Shown piece by piece: positions 26,218 to 32,894 of a DNA stretch of 32,894 bases. The notes under the pieces are model-generated. The model made no database searches, was not told the DNA's origin, and was given only the letters and a program-made list of their open reading frames with translations. The stretch lies in contig NZ_RAWM01000102.1 in the NCBI RefSeq assembly GCF_003668875.1, positions 1-32,894 of the forward strand, given 5' to 3'. The DNA is from Corallococcus interemptor. Lineage in GTDB: Bacteria; Myxococcota; Myxococcia; Myxococcales; Myxococcaceae. The translations under genes were made by a program, and so were the position numbers. The first letter of the stretch is position 1; the number at the start of each line of letters is the position of its first letter.

Positions 26218-26905
26218 CCTGCACTGCCGCGAGGACCAGCACGGGCGCTTCCGTCAGCTGATCAAGCAGGTGAACGCCTCGGCGGACATGCTGCTGCTGT
26301 GCGGTGACCTGACGGACCGCGGGATGATTGAAGAGGGCAAGGTGCTGGCCGAGGAACTCTCGGCCTTGCGCGTCCCGTGCGCCGCGGTGCTGGGCAACCA
26401 CGACTACGAGCACGGGCAGGTGAAGGAGATCTGCTCGGAGCTCTCCAAGGTCGGCGTGCACATCCTCGACGGGGACCACTACATCTTCGAGAAGGTGCTG
26501 GGCGTCGCGGGGGTGAAGGGCTTCGGAGGCGGCTTCGGCAACGCGACGTTGCAGGCGTTTGGCGAAGGGCAGACGAAGTCCTTCGTGCAGGAGGCCGTCA
26601 CGGAGTCCCTCAAGCTGGAGGCCGCGCTCAGCCACCTGGACACGCCCAAGAAGGTCGTGATCATGCACTACGCCCCCATCCCGGAGACGCTGGAGGGGGA
26701 GAACATCGAGATCCGTCCCTTCCTGGGGACGAGCCGCCTGTCGATGCCCATTGACCACTACGGCGCGGCCTACGTCTTCCACGGCCACGCGCACCACGGC
26801 GCGCTCGAGGGCAAGACGAAGAGCGGCATCCCGGTGTTCAACGTCGCGATGCCGCTGCTCACCAAGTTCACGCCCGAGCAGCGCTTCGCCCTGATGGAGG
26901 TCTAG
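26171..26905 (+). CDS. Calcineurin-like metallophosphoesterase
   Basis: 244 residues from the GTG at 26171 (GGGGGGA 5-7 bp upstream; the frame is open to 26120). The di-metal motifs are in order: GDLH (D16, H18), GDLTDRG (D46), GNHD (75-78), MHYAP near 155 and GHAHHG near 205. Soluble, no signal peptide. The family hydrolyses phosphodiesters or phosphomonoesters with Mn2+/Fe2+; the substrate is not readable. Together with the overlapping nucleotidyltransferase it suggests a paired add/remove function. Its stop TAG shares CTAG with the convergent DUF4340 gene. Confidence 0.9.
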   Translation: MARDPSSKIRLAAVGDLHCREDQHGRFRQLIKQVNASADMLLLCGDLTDRGMIEEGKVLAEELSALRVPCAAVLGNHDYEHGQVKEICSELSKVGVHILDGDHYIFEKVLGVAGVKGFGGGFGNATLQAFGEGQTKSFVQEAVTESLKLEAALSHLDTPKKVVIMHYAPIPETLEGENIEIRPFLGTSRLSMPIDHYGAAYVFHGHAHHGALEGKTKSGIPVFNVAMPLLTKFTPEQRFALMEV

Positions 26906-28350
26906 GGAGCCCCGCCGTCCGACGCTTCGGGCGGCGCCTCCTGCAGGTCCGCGGCGCGCGTGGGCAGGTCCGCCACCGCGCCCATGGACACCTCCACCAG
27001 GTCCGGCCCGGAGCCCCGCGCGTAGAGCCGGTCCTCCGTGTCCGGCACGGCGTCGCCCAGCCACAGCCGCGCCAGCTCCCGCCCGTCCCCGTCGCGCAGC
27101 ACGACGCCCCGGGACGCGTCGCTGATGCCGTAGCGCTCCCAGCGCTTCACCTTCGCCTCGCCGAACGCCGCGGCCTTCAGCGACTCCAGCCGTCCCAGCA
27201 GCTTCACCACGCGGAAGTGCAGGGCGCGTCCGCCACCGGGGCCCTCCACCTGCCACGCGTCCCCGTTGCCCGCGCCGCGCGTCACCACCACCGGAGCGCC
27301 CTTGCCTCCGGGGAGGAACTCCAGTCGCCGCACGTCGTCGCGCGGGAACGACAGCACGCGCCGGTCCTTCAATTCCTGCACGCCCACGTCCAGCGTCGTC
27401 AGCGCCCGGGGCTCCACCTCCGCCAGCGTGGACTGAGCGCCCTGTTCCCGCAGCGCATGGACCACGGGCGCACCGTCACGGGTCACCTGCGCCAGGCGCA
27501 CGCGGGTGGGCTCACCGGAGACAGGGACGAAGCGCGCGTCCACGACTGGCGTGTCCAGGCCCAGGGCCTTGCGCGTGGCGGCGGTGTCCTGCGGGAACGA
27601 CAGGGCTTGATGGGCCGCGAACGCCTTGAGCAGGTCCGTCAGCCGGCCGGTGTTCGCGCGCGTGGGCTCCGGCTTCTCCATCCGCCACGACTTGCCGTCC
27701 GCCTCGCGCGTCAGCGACCAGGCGTGGTCCTTCGCGGTGACTTCGATGGACTGGAGCGCGGTGAGCTCCAGCGGCCCCAGGAACTCCTTGGCGCGCAGCT
27801 CGAAGGGGCCCTTGTCCAGCGAGTACCGCACGGCGCCGTCGGCCGCGTACACGGTCGCGTCGCCTTCGCGGCGCACGTAGACGGAGCCGTCGAACGGGTT
27901 CTCATCCCCACCGGCCAGCGTCAGGGTGCGTTGGCGGGACGGATCCTCCGCGCCTTCGCCGTTGGCATCCGGGAGGAAGGCCCGCGCCGTCACGGTGAAC
28001 GCCGGGGACGTGAGCCCGTACTTCTTCAGGTCCGCGTCCGTCGGCGACGCGTTCACGGTGGCCTTGAACTTCGCCGAGGTGAGCTGCTGCACCAGGGCCT
28101 CCACCGCGTATGGATCCGCCTTCGCCTCCACGGGGGACACGAGCCGCCAGCCCTCCGGCGTCCGCTCCAGCTGCGTGGTGGCGCCGCGAGCCTTCACCGT
28201 CAGGTGCGTGAAGACGGGCGCCGGATCCGCACTCCGTTGTGGCCCTGCGGGCTCCGTCGCGAAGATCTTCGGCGGCGCGGGGGGCTTCTCCGCGTCGCGC
28301 GAACATCCCGCAGCCAGCAGCCCCAGCAACACGACGGTGGTGGCTCTCAC
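26902..28350 (-). CDS. DUF4340 lipoprotein of the ABC module
   Basis: 482 residues. GTG start gives MRATTVVLLGLLAAGC with lipobox LAAGC (Cys16), so it should be lipid-anchored; DUF4340 proteins are usually held by a TM helix. Repeated beta-rich DUF4340 units (THLTVKARGATTQLERTPEGWRL; later LTALQSIEVTAKDHAWSLTREADGKSWRME and RRLEFLPGGKGAPVVVTRGAG). The family is found beside GldG-type ABC systems. The start overlaps the GldG-like stop as GTGA, so translation is coupled. It ends overlapping the phosphoesterase stop. Confidence 0.85.
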   Translation of the reverse strand: MRATTVVLLGLLAAGCSRDAEKPPAPPKIFATEPAGPQRSADPAPVFTHLTVKARGATTQLERTPEGWRLVSPVEAKADPYAVEALVQQLTSAKFKATVNASPTDADLKKYGLTSPAFTVTARAFLPDANGEGAEDPSRQRTLTLAGGDENPFDGSVYVRREGDATVYAADGAVRYSLDKGPFELRAKEFLGPLELTALQSIEVTAKDHAWSLTREADGKSWRMEKPEPTRANTGRLTDLLKAFAAHQALSFPQDTAATRKALGLDTPVVDARFVPVSGEPTRVRLAQVTRDGAPVVHALREQGAQSTLAEVEPRALTTLDVGVQELKDRRVLSFPRDDVRRLEFLPGGKGAPVVVTRGAGNGDAWQVEGPGGGRALHFRVVKLLGRLESLKAAAFGEAKVKRWERYGISDASRGVVLRDGDGRELARLWLGDAVPDTEDRLYARGSGPDLVEVSMGAVADLPTRAADLQEAPPEASDGGAP

Positions 28351-29900
28351 CGGTTCCTCCTCGACAACCAGACGGCGAGCCCCACGCCCAGCAGCGACAG
28401 GGGCAGCAGGTCGGTGGACACGAAGCGCAGGGTCCGCATCTGGTCCTCGCTCAGCTCCAGGGTGGACGTCTCACGGTCGGGGGGACGCAGGGTGATCTTC
28501 TCCACCTGGTGGGACGCCCAGCCCAGGGCGTTCATCACCAGGTTGCGGTTGGCCTCGTAGCCCCAGTTCGGATCCAGAATCAGCTCCGAGTCGCCCACCA
28601 CCACCAGCCGGGCCTCGTCGAAGCGCTTGTGCTCCGCCGCGCGCGTGTCGCGGGACGCGGCGGCCACCAGCGTGAGCTGTCCCATCTTCTCGCCGCTGGA
28701 CGGCGTGGTGTCCTCCAGGGGCCGCGACTCCACCCACGCATACGGTGAACTCAGCAGCACGGGCTCCACCGTCACGCCGGGCAGCAGGAAGCCCTCGCGG
28801 ATGAGCGTGAAGCTGCGCGGCGTGGGCAGCTGCACGTTGAGCCCGCGATCCTGCAGCGGGCGCGTGATGGCGTGCTTGCCATAGAAGTTCGACACCAGGA
28901 CGAACGGGTTGCCCGAGTTGAACTGCGGATCCGCCGCCACGCCTTCATCCACCTGCACGCCGTAGTCCGCGAGGAACAGCCCCAGCCCGTCCTCCGTGTT
29001 CGCGTCGGTGAAGTACAGCAGCCGGCCACCTTCACCCAGGTAGCCGCGCAGGGCCGCCACTTCCGGCGCGGTGTAGTCCTGCTTCGCGCCAGCGATGACC
29101 ACCAGCCCCGCGTCGCGAGGCACCTCCTTGCGGCCCAGCAGGTTGAGCGGTTCGGGGCGGTAGCCCTCGCGCAGCAGCTGGCGCCGCAGCTCCGTCAGCC
29201 CGTCCCCCGCCTTCTCCAGGGACCACTCGCCATGGCCTTCGAGGAAGTAGACCTTCTGGGCACCGGTCGCGCCCAGCTGGAGCAGGGCGTTGGTCAGCTC
29301 CTGTTCGGCGGGGACGGGCAGGGTGGTGTGGGGCGCGGAGTCGCCCTCGCCGCGCGAGATGACGACCAGCGTCTGTCCGTCCTTGAGCTGGTACTTCGCG
29401 GCCAGGGTCGGCTCGCGGCGCGGATCCACGAAGGCGTAGTCGAAGCGCTCCGGCGCCGCCTCGTGGTAGCGCCGGAACAGCTCCTCCAGCTCGCCATAGG
29501 ACGGATGCGTGGGCGGGACGAGCGCCAGCGCATGGGCCTTCTCCTTCAGCCCCGCCAGCATCTGCACCGTCTGCGGCGCGAGCGAGAAGATGCGCTCCCG
29601 CGTCAAGTCCCACCGCTGGTTCTTGCGGAACGCCAGCACGTTGAGCGCCACCAGCACGCCCAGCACGGCCAGCGTGGTGAGCACCGACGACGCCAGGAAC
29701 CGCCCCGTGCGCCGGGTGCCCGCGCGTCCCAGCTCCTTCCGGTGCGCGGCGAGATAGACCGCGAGCATCGCGGCGCCCAGCACGGCCTTGCCCGCGGCGA
29801 GCGCCACGCTGCCGGAGGTGAGGAGCAGCGTGAGGGGACTGGACAACAGGAGCAGCAGGCCGAAGGGCCCCAGCACCCGGGTGACGTGGGTCGCTCTCAT
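28347..29900 (-). CDS. GldG-like ABC auxiliary protein
   Basis: 517 residues. Two N-terminal hydrophobic segments (about 9-44) and a third near 72-92, then the GldG signature: WDLTRERIFSLAPQTVQML, EELFRRYHEAAPERFDYAFVDPRREP, VYFLEGHGEW, DYTAPEVAALRGYLGEGGRLL. A large extracytoplasmic part and a C-terminal helix about 490-512 (LLPLSLLGVGLAVWLSRRNR). In Bacteroidetes GldG is part of the GldAFG gliding ABC system; elsewhere the relatives serve unknown ABC systems. ATG 29900 lies 2 bp after the permease stop. The long upstream open frame (to 30650) reads through the permease in another frame and is not coding. Confidence 0.85.
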   Translation of the reverse strand: MRATHVTRVLGPFGLLLLLSSPLTLLLTSGSVALAAGKAVLGAAMLAVYLAAHRKELGRAGTRRTGRFLASSVLTTLAVLGVLVALNVLAFRKNQRWDLTRERIFSLAPQTVQMLAGLKEKAHALALVPPTHPSYGELEELFRRYHEAAPERFDYAFVDPRREPTLAAKYQLKDGQTLVVISRGEGDSAPHTTLPVPAEQELTNALLQLGATGAQKVYFLEGHGEWSLEKAGDGLTELRRQLLREGYRPEPLNLLGRKEVPRDAGLVVIAGAKQDYTAPEVAALRGYLGEGGRLLYFTDANTEDGLGLFLADYGVQVDEGVAADPQFNSGNPFVLVSNFYGKHAITRPLQDRGLNVQLPTPRSFTLIREGFLLPGVTVEPVLLSSPYAWVESRPLEDTTPSSGEKMGQLTLVAAASRDTRAAEHKRFDEARLVVVGDSELILDPNWGYEANRNLVMNALGWASHQVEKITLRPPDRETSTLELSEDQMRTLRFVSTDLLPLSLLGVGLAVWLSRRNR

Positions 29901-29902
29901 GG

Positions 29903-30706
29903 TCACGCGTAGCGCTGCGCTTCCACCGCGCGGTGGGTGAGCAGCAGCGAGAACAGGATGACGGACGCGAAGAACACCAGCGCCTGCACCTCCAGGACGC
30001 CCTGGAGCATCCCCTGCAACTGCGCGTCGAAGGCCAGGTAGGACAGGAACGAGCGCAGCGGCTCCGCGGTGGACTGGGCCACGCCGCGCAGGAGCATCCA
30101 CGGCAACAGCACGGCGAAGGTGAGGAACGCCGCCAGCATCTGGCTCTCCGTCAGCGCGGAGATGAACAGCCCCACGGCCATGCAGGTCGCGCCCCACAGG
30201 AGCACCCCGCTGTAGCCCAGGAGCACCGTGGGCCACTCCAGCGCGGATCCAGAAGGGCCCGAGCCCACGAGCGACAACAGCACCGGGAAGACCAGCGTCA
30301 GCCCCAGCGTGATGAAGATGAGGCCCAGGCCGCCCAGGTACTTGCCCAGCACGATGTCCACCGGCCGCACCGGCGTCGTGAGCAGCAGCGCGAACGTCTT
30401 CTGGCGCTTCTCCTCCGCGAACAGCCGCATGGACAGGAAGGGCGCGACGAAGAGCGTGAGGATCATCACCACGCCCCACAGCTGCACCACCACGCCGTCG
30501 GTGAGGTTGCGGTAGATGATGGAGTCCGGGGGCAGCTTGCTCCAGCCGTGCTCGCGCGCCAGGGACTGCACCTGCTGGAACTGCTCCAGCAGGCTGACGA
30601 AGAAGAACGACGAGAGCGCCGCCATCGCGGTGAAGACGGCGTAGGCCCACGGGGTGGTGAAGGCGACGGCCAGCTCCTTGCGGGCAATGGCCAGGGCGGT
30701 GCGCAT
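29903..30706 (-). CDS. ABC-2 type permease (GldF-like)
   Basis: 267 residues, about six hydrophobic segments. It starts with TALAIARKELAVAFTTPWAYAVFT, the usual ABC-2 permease N-terminus, and has a periplasmic loop about 47-68 (EHGWSKLPPDSIIYRNLTDG), then APFLSMRLFAEEKRQKTFALLLTTPVRPVDIVLGKY, the coupling region. It forms the membrane pore with the ATPase encoded 18 bp upstream. The Shine-Dalgarno is weak. Confidence 0.85.
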   Translation of the reverse strand: MRTALAIARKELAVAFTTPWAYAVFTAMAALSSFFFVSLLEQFQQVQSLAREHGWSKLPPDSIIYRNLTDGVVVQLWGVVMILTLFVAPFLSMRLFAEEKRQKTFALLLTTPVRPVDIVLGKYLGGLGLIFITLGLTLVFPVLLSLVGSGPSGSALEWPTVLLGYSGVLLWGATCMAVGLFISALTESQMLAAFLTFAVLLPWMLLRGVAQSTAEPLRSFLSYLAFDAQLQGMLQGVLEVQALVFFASVILFSLLLTHRAVEAQRYA

Positions 30707-30724
30707 GCGCTTGGGGCTCTCAGT

Positions 30725-31468
30725 TCAGGCGGCGGTCAGCTTGATGAAGACTTCTTCCAACGACGCATGCTCGGCCTGTCCATGGGACTTCGCCAGCTGG
30801 TCGATGGCGTCATGGGCCACCACGCGGCCCTGGTGGAGGATGAGGACCTTCTCGCACGTCACCGTCACCTCCGGGAGGATGTGCGTGGACAGCAGCACCG
30901 TGTGCTTGCCCGCGAGGCTCCGGATCAACGCCCGCAGCTCCGCGCGCTGCGCCGGGTCCAGGCCTTCCGTGGGCTCATCCAGGATGAGCACCGGCGGTGA
31001 ACCGATGAGCGCCTGCGCGATGCCCACGCGCTGTTGATAGCCCTTGGACAGGTTCTGGAGCACGCGGCCCATCACGTCGTCGACGCCCGTGAGCCCCGCC
31101 ACCCGCGCCACCTCCGCCTTCACCGCGCGGCCAGGCACCTGCTTGAGCGCCGCGACGAACGCCAGGTAGCCGTGCACCGTCATCTCCGGGTACAGCGGCG
31201 GCGTCTCCGGCAGATAGCCGATGCGCCGTTTGACCTCCATGGGGTGCGTGGACACGTCGAAGCCCGCCACCTTCGCGCTGCCCTCGGACGGGGGCAGGAA
31301 GCCGGTGAGGATCTTCATCGTGGTGGACTTGCCGGCACCGTTGGGTCCCAGGAAGCCGAGCAGCTCGCCCTCACCGACCGTGAAGGACAGGTCCTCGATG
31401 GCCACGCGATCGCGATAGCGCCGGGTGAGGTTGCGCACCTCGATGATGGGCTTCTCGGTGATTGGCAT
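30725..31468 (-). CDS. ABC transporter ATP-binding protein (GldA-like)
   Basis: 247 residues. Walker [11 protein letters not shown] (41-50), signature [11 protein letters not shown] (140-150; the first position is LSKG in place of the LSGG consensus, common in this subfamily), Walker B LILDEP (161-166) and an H-loop LSTHIL near 195. A C-terminal tail of about 30 residues follows the core. First gene of the four-gene module; a near-leaderless start is possible (TAGAGT about 13 bp before the ATG, minus strand). Confidence 0.9.
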   Translation of the reverse strand: MPITEKPIIEVRNLTRRYRDRVAIEDLSFTVGEGELLGFLGPNGAGKSTTMKILTGFLPPSEGSAKVAGFDVSTHPMEVKRRIGYLPETPPLYPEMTVHGYLAFVAALKQVPGRAVKAEVARVAGLTGVDDVMGRVLQNLSKGYQQRVGIAQALIGSPPVLILDEPTEGLDPAQRAELRALIRSLAGKHTVLLSTHILPEVTVTCEKVLILHQGRVVAHDAIDQLAKSHGQAEHASLEEVFIKLTAA

Positions 31469-31490
31469 GCGCGGGGTCGAACTCTACACT
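31462..31490 (+). promoter_or_regulatory. Aspartate kinase promoter
   Basis: TTGGCA (31462-31467), a 17-bp spacer and TACACT (31485-31490), with the start site expected near 31497 and the ATG at 31511. Its -35 overlaps the first codons of the divergent ABC ATPase gene, whose start ATG ends at 31468. The short leader holds a GGAAGCGAGG ribosome-binding site. Confidence 0.55.
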
Positions 31491-31510
31491 GCCCCGGAAG
31501 CGAGGCGTGG

Positions 31511-32704
31511 ATGCCAATCGTGGTGCAGAAGTATGGCGGCTCATCGGTCGCTGACGCGGAGAAGCTCGGCAAGGTCGCGCGCCGCGTGAAAGAGAAGCGG
31601 GACGCGGGTTATCAGGTCGTCGTCGTCGTGAGCGCCATGGGCGACACCACGGATGACCTCTTGTCCCTGGCCAAGAGCGTGTCCCAGGACCCGCCCCGGC
31701 GTGAGCTGGACATGCTCCTCACCTGCGGCGAGCGCATCTCCATGGCGCTGTTGTCCATGGCGCTCCAGGAGCAGGGCGTGCCGGCCATCAGCTTCACCGG
31801 CAGCCAGAGCGGCATCATCACCAACGACGCGCACGCCCAGGCGCGCATCGTGGAGGTGCGGCCCTACCGCATCCAGGACGAGCTGGCGCACGGCAAGGTC
31901 GTCATCGTCGCGGGCTACCAGGGCGTCTCCTACAAGAAGGAGGTGACGACGCTGGGACGCGGCGGCTCGGACACCACCGCCGTCGCGCTGGCCGCGGCGC
32001 TGGACGCGGAAGCGTGCGAAATCTACTCGGACGTGGACGGTGTCTTCAGCGCGGATCCGCGCGTGGTGCCGGACGCGCGCAAGCTGGAGTCCCTGAGCTA
32101 CGACGAGATGCAGGAGCTGGCGAGCGCCGGCGCCAAGGTGCTCAACGCCCAGGCGGTGGAGTGGGCCAAGGCGCGCGGCATCACCATCCTCGCGCGCACC
32201 GCGCACGGGCAGGGCACCGGCACCAGCGTGCAGGAGCTCGCCGTCCCCACCGACAGCCGCGTCAAGGGCGTGACGGCTGACGCGGAGATGGCCGTGCTCG
32301 TCTCCCACGCCAGCGTGCCCCTGCAGGAACTGCTGGAGTTCCTGGACGCCAGGGCCGTCCGGGGCCGCACGCTCGCCCATGACGGGCTGCCGGGCGCGCC
32401 GGGACGCACGTTCCTCGCGGTGCCGCTCGCGGACATCCACGGGCCGGAGGCGCTCCAGCGCGAGCTGGCCACGCGCTTCGGCGCGGGCGTGGAATGGCGG
32501 GACGGGTGGGGCACCGTCACCTGCGTGGGTGTGGGGCTCAACGCGGACTGGGTGCCGCTGCGCAAGGCGCTGTCCGCCGCCGAGGATTTGTCCGCCCGCG
32601 TCCATGCCGTGAGCACCTCGCCCCTCCAGGTGACCCTCCTGGTGGACAAGGCGCACCTGAAGACACTCACGGCCCGGCTGCACCGGGAACTGCTCGGTAG
32701 CTGA
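31511..32704 (+). CDS. lysC: Aspartate kinase
   Basis: 397 residues. It phosphorylates aspartate, the first step to lysine, threonine, methionine and diaminopimelate. VQKYGGSSV (5-13) is the catalytic KxGGSS motif; [15 protein letters not shown], the [14 protein letters not shown] loop and [27 protein letters not shown] complete the kinase domain (to about 245). Of the two C-terminal ACT domains, the second keeps [12 protein letters not shown] and [10 protein letters not shown], but the effector-binding GVGxxxxxG(V/I) region reads [11 protein letters not shown] and the first is poorly conserved. Lysine/threonine feedback may differ. Length fits a single aspartokinase without a dehydrogenase. 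Confidence 0.92.
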   Translation: MPIVVQKYGGSSVADAEKLGKVARRVKEKRDAGYQVVVVVSAMGDTTDDLLSLAKSVSQDPPRRELDMLLTCGERISMALLSMALQEQGVPAISFTGSQSGIITNDAHAQARIVEVRPYRIQDELAHGKVVIVAGYQGVSYKKEVTTLGRGGSDTTAVALAAALDAEACEIYSDVDGVFSADPRVVPDARKLESLSYDEMQELASAGAKVLNAQAVEWAKARGITILARTAHGQGTGTSVQELAVPTDSRVKGVTADAEMAVLVSHASVPLQELLEFLDARAVRGRTLAHDGLPGAPGRTFLAVPLADIHGPEALQRELATRFGAGVEWRDGWGTVTCVGVGLNADWVPLRKALSAAEDLSARVHAVSTSPLQVTLLVDKAHLKTLTARLHRELLGS

Positions 32705-32710
32705 CACGCG

Positions 32711-32732
32711 CAACGGCCCGCGGGCTCCGTTG
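32711..32732 (+). terminator. Weak hairpin after lysC
   Basis: CAACGG and CCGTTG form a perfect 6-bp stem around a 10-nt GC-rich loop, 6 bp after the stop. There is no T-tract, so this is only a possible terminator. Confidence 0.35.
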
Positions 32733-32868
32733 ATCCGAGGACTTGCGGACCCTCCCTGGGGACAAGCCGACATCCTTCGTCGAACTTTCGTTCCCACGAC
32801 AGGCACGGCGCTTCCTTCCACGCAGTCGATGCCTACCCTCCGCCCCTGAACACCGTGGAGGGTGGGGC

Positions 32869-32880
32869 ATGTCATACGGG
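32869..32880 (+). CDS. Start of a truncated gene at the window edge
   Basis: GGAGG at 32857-32861 lies 7 bp before ATG 32869, then MSYG before the adapter-like tail begins. A TTCCTT-16-TACCCT pair lies about 30 bp upstream and is a weak promoter candidate. Only four genomic codons are visible, so nothing can be said of the product. Confidence 0.4.
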
Positions 32881-32894
32881 CTGTCTCTTATACA
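32881..32894. other. Tn5/Nextera mosaic-end sequence (library adapter remnant)
   Basis: The last 14 bases CTGTCTCTTATACA equal the first 14 of the 19-bp mosaic end CTGTCTCTTATACACATCT used in tagmentation libraries. No target duplication, transposase or inverted partner is present. It is best read as untrimmed adapter, not as a natural element. Confidence 0.9.

Noticed and set aside
28347-30650. 767-codon version of the GldG-like gene
   Set aside because: The first 250 codons overlap the ABC-2 permease in another frame and are Arg/Pro/Ala noise. The protein starts at 29900.
32881-32894. Tn5-type insertion sequence end
   Set aside because: Only 14 bases at the exact edge, matching the library mosaic end, with no transposase or partner repeat.

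Overview
The window is a GC-rich (roughly 70 % by eye), gene-dense chromosomal stretch with strong third-position G/C bias and almost no free space. Many exported lipoproteins, an FHA-type enhancer-binding regulator, a GldG/DUF4340 ABC module, a secreted caspase and very large numbers of in-frame alternative ORFs point to a myxobacterium, most likely the Myxococcus/Corallococcus group. That placement is inference from gene content, not from a database search. Both edges look like the ends of a draft contig: position 1 cuts a lipoprotein gene, and the last 14 bases match the start of the Tn5/Nextera mosaic end, directly after the start of a new gene.

Layout. 1-3181: edge lipoprotein gene (-), TPR protein and CorC-type membrane protein (+), secreted TapB/DUF3108-like protein (-). 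3440-7042: the condensin SMC. 7146-9784 (-): an FHA/AAA+ regulator that lacks the GAFTGA loop, followed by a lipoprotein with two similar Cys-bounded modules. 9987-12888 (-): a small stress-type protein, a glutaredoxin and groES-groEL. The groES promoter carries a CIRCE operator. A second CIRCE-like element lies about 160 bp away, nearer to two uncharacterised + strand genes (13329-14589). 14628-20062: NUDIX hydrolase, rpoZ, NmrA-like oxidoreductase, DoxX-like membrane protein, phosphoglucomutase and an AmpG-type permease.

20175-25149 (-) is the most interesting part: a tight five-gene run encoding lipoprotein A, an ECF sigma factor, a zinc-finger anti-sigma factor with a periplasmic DUF4384-like domain, an exported caspase (C14) with an EF-hand-like loop and a probable C-terminal outer-membrane beta-barrel, and lipoprotein B, a distant paralogue of A. 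Three of the four junctions involve ATGA stop/start overlaps. The layout suggests an envelope-sensing pathway in which a periplasmic caspase and a sigma/anti-sigma pair work together; this is inference.

25360-26905: overlapping nucleotidyltransferase and metallophosphoesterase genes (+). 26902-31468 (-): four-gene ABC module (ATPase, ABC-2 permease, GldG-like protein, DUF4340 lipoprotein). 31511-32704: aspartate kinase with a weakly conserved regulatory half. No tRNA, rRNA, CRISPR array, insertion sequence or phage gene was seen.
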